NCBI RefSeq assembly: GCF_014062345.1
Contig: NZ_JACGLS010000007.1
Location: 34,217-98,216, forward strand
Reading direction: 5' to 3'
DNA length: 64,000 nucleotides
Origin: Tenacibaculum pelagium
GTDB lineage: Bacteria > Bacteroidota > Bacteroidia > Flavobacteriales > Flavobacteriaceae
The notes beneath the pieces were generated by a model that saw nothing but the letters and a program-made list of their open reading frames with translations, made no database searches and was not told the DNA's origin. Positions 17,396-26,157 of the stretch are shown here, piece by piece (the stretch's first letter is position 1; each line of letters opens with the position of its first letter). Position numbers and translations under genes: made by a program.

Positions 17396-19144
17396 TTAAT
17401 TATGAGACAACAAATTTAATCCGTTTTCTATTAATGATTTGTAACTCTTGTTACTTTTTAAATTCTCTAAATAATTATTCAATTCTGTTTGAATAGAATA
17501 ATTATTTATGATTGACAATTCTAATAATTCTAAAGGCAATAACCAATCATTCTCATACTCATTTTGTAATTTTAAGAAAACAACTTTTACTTTCTCTTCT
17601 GAAACCGTATTTTCTTCACGTATTACTCTTACTTCATTATATAATTTATACAACTCTTTTTCAGCTTCAGAATAATTAATTTTATGTGTTTTTGTTTCAG
17701 AAACCTTTCCTATATCTCCAAAAGAATTAACATCTGCTGGCCCTGAGTATGCGGCTTTAATTTCTTTACCAACTGCCATATCGTAAATTCCCCAATCAGG
17801 ATGAAATAACACTTTTTCTCCATGAGTTACCATACAGTTTTTAAATGAAACTAATTGAATTCGTCCTCTTAAGTCTCTTGTTCCTGTAATAACTTCTCCA
17901 ACAACTTTTATTCCTCCTTCAAAATCGAGTTGTACTTGCTTACCTTCATAAATTCCATATGCTTCTAAATCACGCGGACTCATATCTTCAATAGGTAAAT
18001 TAATTCCTTTTAGTTTACCAATAGGACTTCCAAAACCTTCAGCATGATATTCAATCCCATGCCCAATCAATTCTTTATCTCTATTCGCTAGAGCTGTAGG
18101 TCCGGTAGTTTGAATATAAATAGCGTTGTTTTTCTCGTCTTTAATCACATTAGTAAATACTCCCGAAACCTGTAAACCAGTACTTAATTCAAGTGTTCCA
18201 AGGTTTTTAGAATCTATTAATTTCTCAACTCCTCTTAAACCACCTGTCCTAAGCGCCATAGTATTTGCAAACTCATTTAATACTAAACTTAAATGCGAAA
18301 AACTAGGTGTTACAAATAATTGTGGCTGAGGTTTTGTAATATCGAAACTCACATTTGCTGCATCAATAGAATAAGGTACTTTTTTCACCTCATCTTGCAT
18401 ACACCACTTGCTTTCTCCTATAGATGATAATAGACCTGCTCCGTAAATTTTAGGATCATTAAGCTCACCAATTAATCCGTACTCAACTGTCCACCAGTGT
18501 AAATTTCTAATCTGAGCCATTTCAGATAACTCACCCATATTGTCTTGCAGCCATTCTACCTTTTCTTGTGCTTCATCAATCTCTTTTTGAGTAGAATTCG
18601 GGTTTTCTTTTAAAATAGAAAGTAAACGAATCGCCTCATACATCTCATAATCTTTTGATGACGAAATTGCTTTCGATCCTATTTCTCCAAAACGGCGTAA
18701 ATATTCTGAATATTCTGGGTTTGCAATGATAGGTGCATGACCAGCTGCTTCATGTATAATATCTGGTGCTGGTGTATACTCTATATGATCTATAGTACGC
18801 ATATCAGAGGCAATCACCAAAACATTATAAGCTTGAAACTCCATAAATGCATTCGGCGGAATAAACCCATCAACCGAAACTGCTGCCCAACCAATTTCTT
18901 TTAAAATCCGATTCATTCCTTCCATATAAGGAATACTATCAACAGAAATACCAGTTTTTTCTAAACCATTTATGTATGATGAATGTGCTACTCTACCTAA
19001 ATAATCAACATTCATACGCATTACATAACGCCAAACTGCTTGGTTTTGCGCCGTGTATTCATCATAAGGCTGTTTTACTACAAATTTATGTAAGTGTTTT
19101 GGTAGTTTTTTAGTGACATCATTTAATTCAAAATGAGATTCCAT
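17396..19144 (-). CDS. Aromatic amino acid (phenylalanine 4-) hydroxylase
   Basis: A 582-residue biopterin-dependent hydroxylase. The catalytic domain spans about residues 25-300, with iron ligands H131 and H136 (IIHEAAGHAPI) and E221 (HWWTVEYGLIG), and a PDIIHE pterin-side motif. It is expected to turn phenylalanine into tyrosine. Simple bacterial enzymes have about 260-300 residues; here a further 280-residue C-terminal region follows (SGVFTNVIKDEKNNAIYIQTTGP and on), with a beta-rich part and a helical end. I believe this long form is common in Bacteroidota; the role of the extension is not known. Starts at ATG; no convincing promoter box seen. Confidence 0.92.
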   Translation of the reverse strand: MESHFELNDVTKKLPKHLHKFVVKQPYDEYTAQNQAVWRYVMRMNVDYLGRVAHSSYINGLEKTGISVDSIPYMEGMNRILKEIGWAAVSVDGFIPPNAFMEFQAYNVLVIASDMRTIDHIEYTPAPDIIHEAAGHAPIIANPEYSEYLRRFGEIGSKAISSSKDYEMYEAIRLLSILKENPNSTQKEIDEAQEKVEWLQDNMGELSEMAQIRNLHWWTVEYGLIGELNDPKIYGAGLLSSIGESKWCMQDEVKKVPYSIDAANVSFDITKPQPQLFVTPSFSHLSLVLNEFANTMALRTGGLRGVEKLIDSKNLGTLELSTGLQVSGVFTNVIKDEKNNAIYIQTTGPTALANRDKELIGHGIEYHAEGFGSPIGKLKGINLPIEDMSPRDLEAYGIYEGKQVQLDFEGGIKVVGEVITGTRDLRGRIQLVSFKNCMVTHGEKVLFHPDWGIYDMAVGKEIKAAYSGPADVNSFGDIGKVSETKTHKINYSEAEKELYKLYNEVRVIREENTVSEEKVKVVFLKLQNEYENDWLLPLELLELSIINNYSIQTELNNYLENLKSNKSYKSLIENGLNLLSHN

Positions 19145-19259
19145 ATAGTTGTTTGTTTTGCTGGGTAAATTTAAGTTTTTTATGCTTCACAAAAAATCGA
19201 TATCAGTTAAATTATAATATTTAGTATCTTTACGTTTATCACAAAAATCAAAAAATAAT

Positions 19260-20033
19260 ATGAGAAATCGCGGAGGTTTAAAAATTAGACTTTTAATCGG
19301 AGCTGCTATTGCATTATTTGCTTTAGTAAAATATTGTTCTAGCGCAGAAGTAAATCCATATACAGGTAAAAAACAGCATATTTCTATTTCTCCAAAACAA
19401 GAAATAGCCATTGGTTTAAGCAGTGCTCCACAAATGGCACAACAACATGGTGGATTATACCCTAATCAACAGTACCAAGATCTAGTAGATCAAATAGGTA
19501 AAAAATTGGTAGACAATAGTATCGCTAGAGAATCTGGTTATCCTTTTGAATTTCACTTATTAAGAGACGAAAGAGCCATTAATGCATTTGCTTTACCTGG
19601 CGGACAAGTATTTATTACCTATGCTTTATTCTCTAAACTAAAAAATGAAGATCAATTAGCGGGTGTTTTAGGGCATGAAATTGGACATGTTATCGGACGT
19701 CATTCTGCTGCTCGCATGGCGAAACAAGATTTAACACAAGGGTTACTTTCTGGGGTTTCAGTTGGGTTCGACCCCAGTACCGCTCAAGGTGCTGCTGCCA
19801 TAGCCAATGTTGTAAACATGAAGTATGGTCGTGGAGATGAATTAGAAAGTGATGACTTAGGAGTTAAATTAATGGTAGATGCAGGTTATAATCCTGAAAG
19901 TTTAATTGGTGTAATGGAAATTTTAAAAGCTGCTGCGGGTCCAAATAGAACTCCTGAATTCCAAAGTACGCACCCCGACCCTGAAAATAGAATTGAAAAA
20001 ATTAAAGAAGCGATTCGTAAGTATCGTAAATAA
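19260..20033 (+). CDS. M48 family metalloprotease, membrane-anchored
   Basis: A 257-residue peptidase. An N-terminal helix (about 9-23) acts as signal anchor and a cysteine at 26 could be a lipobox, though the context is poor. Zinc ligands are H139 and H143 in HEIGH and E196 in ELESDDLG; the C-terminal THPDPENRIEKI is the conserved M48C end. It belongs to the LoiP/BepA-like group that degrades misfolded envelope proteins. The gene is monocistronic, with a terminator directly after. A box TATCTTTA (19225-19232) is a poor match to a -7 element. Confidence 0.92.
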   Translation: MRNRGGLKIRLLIGAAIALFALVKYCSSAEVNPYTGKKQHISISPKQEIAIGLSSAPQMAQQHGGLYPNQQYQDLVDQIGKKLVDNSIARESGYPFEFHLLRDERAINAFALPGGQVFITYALFSKLKNEDQLAGVLGHEIGHVIGRHSAARMAKQDLTQGLLSGVSVGFDPSTAQGAAAIANVVNMKYGRGDELESDDLGVKLMVDAGYNPESLIGVMEILKAAAGPNRTPEFQSTHPDPENRIEKIKEAIRKYRK

Positions 20034-20053
20034 TTTATAAATCATATTTATTA

Positions 20054-20091
20054 AAAATGCTTTTAGAAACTAAATCTAAAAGCATTTTTTT
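20054..20091 (+). terminator. Terminator of the M48 protease gene
   Basis: Inverted repeat AAAATGCTTTTAG / CTAAAAGCATTTT with a 9-nt loop, followed by a T-run. Confidence 0.88.
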
Positions 20092-20144
20092 GTAACAAAA
20101 ACAATAAAAAAGCTACTAATAAGTATAACTTTAAATTATTAGCT

Positions 20145-20411
20145 ATGGGATTTGGAGGTTCGGTTGCAGGCATGATCGTTAGCCTAAAAAACAATAAAAG
20201 AAATCGTAAAAGTACTTTTGAAAAATTAGACCGTTTTCAGAAAGAAAATAGTGATACACTACATTTTAAAAACTCTGCGACTCAAGAAGAACTTGAAGCT
20301 ATAAAATCTCGCATAAAAAAAGAGAACAACGTTTTACTAATTAAAAACATCCTTCTTTTTATGATTGCATTAGCTATTTTATACTATGCGATTAGTTTCA
20401 TTAATTTTTAA
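20145..20411 (+). CDS. Small membrane protein of unknown function
   Basis: An 88-residue protein: a short Gly-rich N-terminus (MGFGGSVAGMIVSLKNNKR), a charged helical middle (about 20-65) and one C-terminal membrane helix (66-86) ending in ISFINF. No family recognised. It has its own ATG and lies between the M48 terminator and gpmI, 36 nt before the latter, so it is probably the first gene of the gpmI transcript. Confidence 0.7.
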   Translation: MGFGGSVAGMIVSLKNNKRNRKSTFEKLDRFQKENSDTLHFKNSATQEELEAIKSRIKKENNVLLIKNILLFMIALAILYYAISFINF

Positions 20412-20447
20412 TAATCTTTCTTACTTTTACCATTCAATTCTACAGAA

Positions 20448-21965
20448 ATGAATAAAAAAGTAATTTTAATGATACTTGATGGTTGGGGAATTACCCAAGA
20501 CCCTAAAGTGTCTGCTATATACAATGCAAAAACACCGTATATAAATTCATTACACAACAAATTTCCTCATGCTGAATTACGCACCGATGGTGAACATGTA
20601 GGTTTACCTGAAGGGCAAATGGGCAACTCAGAAGTTGGACATATGAATTTAGGTGCTGGTAGAATTGTGTATCAAAATCTAGCGAAAATAAACAAGGCAG
20701 TTAAAGATGGTTCTTTAGCTCAAGAAACTGAATTACTCAACGCTTTCGAATACGCTAAAAAGAATAATAAAAATGTTCATTTTTTAGGATTAGTTTCTAA
20801 TGGCGGAATTCACTCACATATTGATCATTTAAAAGGACTACTTGATGCAGCAAGTAAACATGAACTAAAGAATGTATTTCTTCATGCCTTTACAGATGGT
20901 CGTGACTGTGACCCGAAATCAGGAAAATACTTTATCAACGATATTCAAGAACACATGCAAAAAACTACTGGTGAGTTGGCAACAATCACCGGTCGCTATT
21001 ACGCTATGGATCGTGATAATAGATGGGAACGTGTACAATTAGCTTACGATGCTTTAGTCAACGGCAAAGGTTCTTTATCAACCAACGCTACCGAAAGCAT
21101 TCAACAAAGTTATGATAGCGGTGTTACCGATGAATTTATAAAACCAATAATTATGGTTGATGATAATAATCAACCAAAAACTACGATTAAAGAAGATGAT
21201 GTAATTATATTCTTTAATTTTAGAACTGATAGAGGTCGTCAATTAACGGAAGCTTTACATCAAAAAGATTTTGTTAAATTTAACATGAAAAAACTACCAT
21301 TATATTTTGTTACCATGACAAATTATGATGAAACTTTTAAAAACACCAATGTTATTTACAACAGTAACAATATTGAAAATACATTAGGTGAAGTTTTAGA
21401 AGCTGCAAATAAAAAACAAATCCGAATTGCAGAAACTGAAAAATATCCACATGTAACATTTTTCTTTTCTGGAGGAAGAGAGCAAGAATTCGAAGGAGAA
21501 AAAAGATTATTATGTCCTTCGCCAAAAGTAGCTACTTACGATTTAAAACCAGAAATGAGTGCTTACGAAATTCGCGATGCTATTGTTCCTGAATTAAAAA
21601 ACGGAGAAGTAGATTTTGTGTGCTTAAACTTTGCAAATGGTGATATGGTTGGACATACTGGTGTTTTTGAGGCTGCAGTTAAAGCTTGCGAAACGGTAGA
21701 TAACTGTGTAAAAGATGTAATCAACACTGCTTTAGACAACAACTATACTACTATTTTAATTGCCGACCACGGAAACTGTGAAACCATGATAAATCCAGAT
21801 GGATCGCCACATACAGCACATACAACTAATCCTGTACCAATGATTTTAATTGACAAAGATTTAAAGTCAATAAAAAATGGTGTTTTAGGTGATATTGCTC
21901 CAACTGTTTTACGACTAATGGGAATAGATCAACCAAAAGAAATGACACAACATTCGTTAATTTAA
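20448..21965 (+). CDS. gpmI: Phosphoglycerate mutase, cofactor-independent
   Basis: A 505-residue alkaline-phosphatase-superfamily enzyme interconverting 3- and 2-phosphoglycerate in glycolysis. The metal-binding start MILDGWG, the phosphoserine S61 (MGNSEVGHMNLGAGR), the HIDHL and DGRDCDP blocks, and the late metal motifs FANGDMVGHTG and IADHGNCE with HTAHT are all present. It depends on two divalent metals and not on 2,3-bisphosphoglycerate. Followed after 13 nt by a thioredoxin-fold lipoprotein gene. Confidence 0.97.
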   Translation: MNKKVILMILDGWGITQDPKVSAIYNAKTPYINSLHNKFPHAELRTDGEHVGLPEGQMGNSEVGHMNLGAGRIVYQNLAKINKAVKDGSLAQETELLNAFEYAKKNNKNVHFLGLVSNGGIHSHIDHLKGLLDAASKHELKNVFLHAFTDGRDCDPKSGKYFINDIQEHMQKTTGELATITGRYYAMDRDNRWERVQLAYDALVNGKGSLSTNATESIQQSYDSGVTDEFIKPIIMVDDNNQPKTTIKEDDVIIFFNFRTDRGRQLTEALHQKDFVKFNMKKLPLYFVTMTNYDETFKNTNVIYNSNNIENTLGEVLEAANKKQIRIAETEKYPHVTFFFSGGREQEFEGEKRLLCPSPKVATYDLKPEMSAYEIRDAIVPELKNGEVDFVCLNFANGDMVGHTGVFEAAVKACETVDNCVKDVINTALDNNYTTILIADHGNCETMINPDGSPHTAHTTNPVPMILIDKDLKSIKNGVLGDIAPTVLRLMGIDQPKEMTQHSLI

Positions 21966-21978
21966 AACAACAACTACA

Positions 21979-22509
21979 ATGAAAAAAATTATATACTTTT
22001 TAACCGTATGTTTAATAGCATCATGTGCTACAACACCAAAGCAACCTGCAGTAAAAGATAAAGATGGAAACTTAGTAGGAATTGCTACTAAAAAAGATTT
22101 TCAACAAGAACCATACGGATCAGAATGGTTTAATGATTTCTACTCGTATTACGAAACTGACAAGAATATTGTAAATCAATTAAAGCCATATTTAAAAGAT
22201 GTAAAAATTAAAGGTTTTATGGGTACATGGTGTGGAGATAGTAAAAGAGAAGTTCCTAATTTTTACAAAATATTAGATGAAGCTGAATTCAATTATAAAA
22301 ACCTTGAATTAGTAACCGTAAATCGTAAAAAGAAAGCAAACGGACTGGAAGAAGGTTTTAACGTTCTTAGAGTACCAACTTTTATTTTTTATAAAGACGG
22401 AAAAGAAATTGGGCGTTTTGTAGAGCATGCTGTTGATAATAGCACTGTAGAAAAAGATTTCTTAAAAATAGTTTCTGGTCAGCCATACACGCATCCATAT
22501 CAAAAATAA
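21979..22509 (+). CDS. Thioredoxin-fold lipoprotein with single-Cys WCGDS site
   Basis: A 176-residue lipoprotein (signal MKKIIYFLTVCLIASCATT, lipid cysteine at 16) with a thioredoxin fold. The active-site position reads GTWCGDSKREVPNF: only the first cysteine (C85) is kept, while the second is replaced by serine, so it cannot work as an ordinary CXXC oxidoreductase. The cis-proline segment RVPTFIFYKDGKEIGRFVEH is intact. It may act as a monothiol reductase, a thiol-binding chaperone or a peroxiredoxin-like protein. Probably cotranscribed with gpmI. Confidence 0.85.
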   Translation: MKKIIYFLTVCLIASCATTPKQPAVKDKDGNLVGIATKKDFQQEPYGSEWFNDFYSYYETDKNIVNQLKPYLKDVKIKGFMGTWCGDSKREVPNFYKILDEAEFNYKNLELVTVNRKKKANGLEEGFNVLRVPTFIFYKDGKEIGRFVEHAVDNSTVEKDFLKIVSGQPYTHPYQK

Positions 22510-22512
22510 CCG

Positions 22513-22520
22513 TAAATTTG
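22513..22520 (+). promoter_or_regulatory. -7 box for map
   Basis: TAAATTTG is an exact TAnnTTTG match lying 18 nt before the map ATG at 22539. Its last three bases are the TTG that would otherwise extend the map frame by seven codons, which argues that the extended start is not used. Confidence 0.6.
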
Positions 22521-22538
22521 CGCTTCAATATTTTTAAC

Positions 22539-23357
22539 ATGATCAAATCAAAAACTAGAGAAGAAATCGAACTAATGCGCGAAAGTGCATTGGTAGTATC
22601 AAAAACTTTAGGAATGCTTGCGAAAGAGGTAAAACCTGGAGTTACTACTTTATATCTTGATAAGCTTGCTGAAGAATTTATTCGAGAGCAAGGAGCTATT
22701 CCTGGTTTTTTAGGACTGTATGATTTTCCGAATACACTTTGCATGAGTCCAAACTCACAAGTTGTACATGGAATTCCAAACAATACACCTTTACAAGAAG
22801 GTGATATTATCTCTATTGATTGTGGTGCTATTAAAAACGAATTTTATGGAGATCATGCTTATACTTTTGGTGTAGGTGAAATCGCTCCTGAAGTTCAAAA
22901 ATTATTGGACGTAACCAAAGAAAGTTTATACGTTGGCATTCGTGAATTAAAAGTAGGAAATCGTGTAGGCGATGTTGGTTTTGCGATTCAGAATTTCACT
23001 GAAAAACATGGTTATGGAGTTGTTCGAGAACTAGTTGGTCATGGTATTGGTAAAGTGATGCACGAAGATCCTGAAATGCCAAACTATGGGCGTAGAGGTC
23101 GTGGTAAAAAATTTATTGAAGGGATGGTTGTTGCTATTGAGCCTATGACAAACATGGGAACTCAAAAAATATTACAACATAAAGACGGATGGACAATTAC
23201 CACTTTAGACGGTAAACCTTCAGCTCATTTCGAACATGATGTTGCCATTGTTGATGGTAAACCAGAAATACTTTCAACTTTTAAATACATAAACGAAGCT
23301 TTAGGTATTGAAACGGATGAAGAAGATGAGTTCAGACAGCAACCTTTAGTTTTATAA
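22539..23357 (+). CDS. map: Methionine aminopeptidase type I
   Basis: A 272-residue M24 metalloprotease that removes the initiator methionine. The pita-bread fold shows the metal ligands in order: ISIDCGA (Asp), GDHAYTF (Asp), GHGIGKVMHEDP (His), VVAIEPM (Glu) and FEHDVAIVDG (Glu region). I use the ATG at 22539; an in-frame TTG at 22518 belongs to the promoter box. There is no zinc-finger extension (so the short class Ia form). The stop is one base before the GTG of the methyltransferase gene. Confidence 0.96.
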   Translation: MIKSKTREEIELMRESALVVSKTLGMLAKEVKPGVTTLYLDKLAEEFIREQGAIPGFLGLYDFPNTLCMSPNSQVVHGIPNNTPLQEGDIISIDCGAIKNEFYGDHAYTFGVGEIAPEVQKLLDVTKESLYVGIRELKVGNRVGDVGFAIQNFTEKHGYGVVRELVGHGIGKVMHEDPEMPNYGRRGRGKKFIEGMVVAIEPMTNMGTQKILQHKDGWTITTLDGKPSAHFEHDVAIVDGKPEILSTFKYINEALGIETDEEDEFRQQPLVL

Positions 23358-23358
23358 G

Positions 23359-24129
23359 GTGTCTTTATTCAAAACTATATTAAACACTATTCCAAGACCA
23401 ATTTTAATCAAGGCAAGCTATTTAGCTCGCCCTATAATTGCTTGGTGGTTAAAAGGTGATAAGTTTACCGACCCTATTAATGGGAAATCTTTCCGTAAAT
23501 TTTTATCTTATGGTTATGGAATACAAAGAGAAAATGCACTTTCTCCTTCTACACTGTCTTTAGAAAGACACCGTTTATTATGGTTGTACTTACAAAACGA
23601 AACTGATTTTTTTTCTACAGATAAAAAGCTAAAAGTATTACATATTGCTCCTGAGCAATGCTTTCTAGATATTTTCAGAAAGCAAAAAAACTTAGATTAT
23701 ATCACTTCAGATATAGAGTCGCCAATTGCAGATGTAAAAGCAGATATTTGCGATTTACCTTTTAAAAACAATGAATTTGATGTTGTTTTTTGTAATCATG
23801 TTTTAGAACATATTCCTGACGACACTAAAGCGATGCAAGAATTATATCGCGTATTAAAATCAGGGGGATTTGGAATTTTTCAAATTCCACAAGATTTAAA
23901 TAGAGAAACTACTTTTGAAGACGATACTATTACCGACCCAAAAGAACGAGCTAAAATTTTCGGACAATACGATCACGTAAGAGTATATGGTCGTGATTAT
24001 TTTGACAAACTTCGTTCAATTGGATTTGAAGTAGAAGAAGTTGATTTCACAAAAAAAATCGCTCCAGAAAAACTAGAACGATTTGCTTTAATGAAAGGCG
24101 AAATTTTGCCTGTGTGTTTTAAGAATTAA
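23359..24129 (+). CDS. SAM-dependent methyltransferase
   Basis: A 256-residue class I methyltransferase (Methyltransf_11-like). Motif I is a divergent VLHIAPEQCFLD; the acidic ADICDLPFKNNEFDVVFCNHVLEHIPDD covers motifs II-III and the FGIFQIPQ strand follows. The N-terminal 70 residues (PRPILIKASYLARPIIAWWLKGD) are unusual, basic and hydrophobic, and may bind membrane or a lipid substrate. The start is GTG, one base after the map stop; no ATG occurs before the motifs. Substrate unknown. Its 3' end overlaps the convergent apbE gene by four bases. Confidence 0.85.
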   Translation: MSLFKTILNTIPRPILIKASYLARPIIAWWLKGDKFTDPINGKSFRKFLSYGYGIQRENALSPSTLSLERHRLLWLYLQNETDFFSTDKKLKVLHIAPEQCFLDIFRKQKNLDYITSDIESPIADVKADICDLPFKNNEFDVVFCNHVLEHIPDDTKAMQELYRVLKSGGFGIFQIPQDLNRETTFEDDTITDPKERAKIFGQYDHVRVYGRDYFDKLRSIGFEVEEVDFTKKIAPEKLERFALMKGEILPVCFKN

Positions 24130-25103
24130 TTAGAAAACTCTGCTATTTTTCCATCTTTATCCGCATATAACAACACCGCTTTTATTCGTGGGTATTTATT
24201 TAAAAACTCTTTAGACTTTTCTAAACCCATTGCCATAAATGCAGTTGCATAAGCATCAACATCTGCACAATCAACTTCTCCGTAAACTGTAGCGCTTAAT
24301 AAATTACTTTCTGTTGCAAAACCTGTTTTAGGATTTATGGTATGCACATATTTTTGTCCATTTTTTCCAACTCTAAATTTTCTGTAATTACCAGAACTTG
24401 CCATCGATTGATTGTTTAAGTCAATAAATCTTGACACACTTCTTGTGCCATCAGCATTTGGGTCGTCAATAGCAACTTTCCAATAGGCACCTCTACTATT
24501 TTTACCTTTTGCTCGAATCTCTCCTCCAATTTCAACTAAATAATTGGTTACGTTTTTACTTTCTAAAAATCGTCCAACAACATCAATTCCATATCCTTTA
24601 GCAATCGAATTAAAATCTAAACAAGCATCTTTAAATTGTTTCTGAATATTTCTTCCTTTTAAACTTACTTTATCCAAACCTACTTGCTTCATTAATTCAT
24701 TTACTTGTAAAGTATCTAAATCTTTCTTCTCTCTTTTATAACCAAAACCCCAAGCATTAACCAAATTACATACAGTTGGATCGAAGTACCCATCAGTTTC
24801 TTTATAAATGCGTTTAGATTTTTGAAAAACTTCTAAAAATAAATCGTCAATAACTACTGTAGAATCCCCTTTGTTGATTTTTGAAATATCAGAAGTAGGT
24901 ATATAAGTCGACAATGATTTATTCACTATATAAAACAAGCTATCAATCGATTTCTGATAGTCTACATTATCTAGATAAGTAATATGATAAGTAGTTCCAA
25001 AAACCAAACCTTGTAACTTAGTTTTGTTTACCTTTTTTTCTTGTTTACAAGCAGTTATAAAAAACAGCAGTAAACTTGCTATAAAAAATATCTTTTTTGT
25101 CAT
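24126..25103 (-). CDS. apbE: FAD:protein FMN transferase (ApbE family lipoprotein)
   Basis: A 325-residue periplasmic lipoprotein (lipobox cysteine 19 in FFITACKQEKK). It attaches FMN covalently to Thr of target flavoproteins such as NqrB/NqrC or RnfG. Family motifs: LSTYIPTSDISKINKG near residue 70, DFNSIAKGYGIDVVGR, VEIGGEIRAKG, and the late HTINPKTGFATESNLLSATV with the DADAYATAFMAMG metal site. Upstream TATTTTTG on the minus strand (25127-25120) is a candidate -7 box. Target Nqr genes are not in this window. Confidence 0.93.
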   Translation of the reverse strand: MTKKIFFIASLLLFFITACKQEKKVNKTKLQGLVFGTTYHITYLDNVDYQKSIDSLFYIVNKSLSTYIPTSDISKINKGDSTVVIDDLFLEVFQKSKRIYKETDGYFDPTVCNLVNAWGFGYKREKKDLDTLQVNELMKQVGLDKVSLKGRNIQKQFKDACLDFNSIAKGYGIDVVGRFLESKNVTNYLVEIGGEIRAKGKNSRGAYWKVAIDDPNADGTRSVSRFIDLNNQSMASSGNYRKFRVGKNGQKYVHTINPKTGFATESNLLSATVYGEVDCADVDAYATAFMAMGLEKSKEFLNKYPRIKAVLLYADKDGKIAEFSN

Positions 25104-25183
25104 CTTTTTAATTTAATCACAAAAATAATTGATTCTTACTTCATAAAAGATTGTTAATTCTCTTTTTTGTGTACTCATTTTTT

Positions 25184-25191
25184 TAAATTTG
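25184..25191 (+). promoter_or_regulatory. -7 box for the OmpA-like lipoprotein gene
   Basis: TAAATTTG, an exact consensus match, 42 nt before the ATG at 25234. No TTG at proper spacing. Confidence 0.5.
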
Positions 25192-25233
25192 CTTTAATAT
25201 TGTTTTAATAACTCATCTGAAAAATCAGAAAAA

Positions 25234-26082
25234 ATGAAGAAAATAATTGCATTCCTTACCGTTTCAATTTTATTAGCATCTTGTGCTTCAACAAAAGAAC
25301 TGGAAGCTTTAAAAGCTAAACACTCTCAAACAAAAGAAGAATTATTAGCTGTAAAAGCTAATTTAACTAAGTGTTTGGTTGAAAAAGAAAGTTGCCAAGA
25401 CAAAGTAGCTAATCTAGAGACTTCAGTAAGCGACTTAAAAAAAGACAAAGAAAACACATTACAACAAGTTGAAAACTTAACTGTTTTAACGAAAGGAGCT
25501 AATGACAATATTAAAGAAACATTAACTCAATTAAGTAAAAAAGACAAATACATTAATAGAATTAGAGCTGCTGCTTCTAAAAAGGATTCTTTAAATTTAG
25601 TAGTTGCCTTTCACTTAAAGAAAGAATTACAACAAGGAATTGACGATGAAGACATCGAAGTAAATGTTGAAAAAACAGTAGTATTTATTTCTATTTCTGA
25701 TAAATTATTATTCAAGAGTGGAAGCTACACTGTTTCAGACAAAGCATCTAAAGTATTAGAAAAAGTTGCTACTGTAGTAAACGGACAGCCAGAAATGGAT
25801 GTAATGATTGAAGGTCATACTGATGACACTCCTGTAACTGCTGGATCAGCTTTAAAAGACAACTGGGGTTTAAGTGTTTTAAGAGCAACATCAATTGTTC
25901 GTGAATTACAAAACAAATACAGTGTAGCACCTAGTAGATTAATTGCCGCAGGTAGAGGTAGTTTCGCTCCATTAGTAGCAAACGACTCACCAGTTAACAA
26001 AGCAAAAAACAGAAGAACAAAAATTATAATTTTACCTCGTTTAAATCAATTCTTCGAATTGTTAGAGCAAAAAGCTGAATAA
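25234..26082 (+). CDS. OmpA family lipoprotein
   Basis: A 282-residue lipoprotein: signal with lipid cysteine 17 (LLASCAST), a long coiled coil (about 20-115; ALKAKHSQTKEELLAVKANL), then a C-terminal OmpA/MotB peptidoglycan-binding domain (about 140-275) with LLFKSGSYTVSDKA, the IEGHTDDTPV motif and NRRTKIIILP. It probably links the outer membrane to peptidoglycan, the coiled coil spanning the periplasm. Monocistronic, with its own promoter box and a strong terminator. Confidence 0.93.
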   Translation: MKKIIAFLTVSILLASCASTKELEALKAKHSQTKEELLAVKANLTKCLVEKESCQDKVANLETSVSDLKKDKENTLQQVENLTVLTKGANDNIKETLTQLSKKDKYINRIRAAASKKDSLNLVVAFHLKKELQQGIDDEDIEVNVEKTVVFISISDKLLFKSGSYTVSDKASKVLEKVATVVNGQPEMDVMIEGHTDDTPVTAGSALKDNWGLSVLRATSIVRELQNKYSVAPSRLIAAGRGSFAPLVANDSPVNKAKNRRTKIIILPRLNQFFELLEQKAE

Positions 26083-26103
26083 TTTTTTCTTCAATAGATA
26101 TTT

Positions 26104-26137
26104 AAAAAGACTACTCTAAATGAGTAGTCTTTTTTTA
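26104..26137 (+). terminator. Terminator of the OmpA-like gene
   Basis: AAAAGACTACTC / GAGTAGTCTTTT stem with a 5-nt loop followed by T7. Confidence 0.9.
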
Positions 26138-26157
26138 TTCAAAAAAACTAACGTTCT

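Noticed and set aside
22518..22538. TTG start adding seven residues to map
   Set aside because: The TTG is the end of a TAAATTTG promoter box; the ATG at 22539 gives the normal protein.
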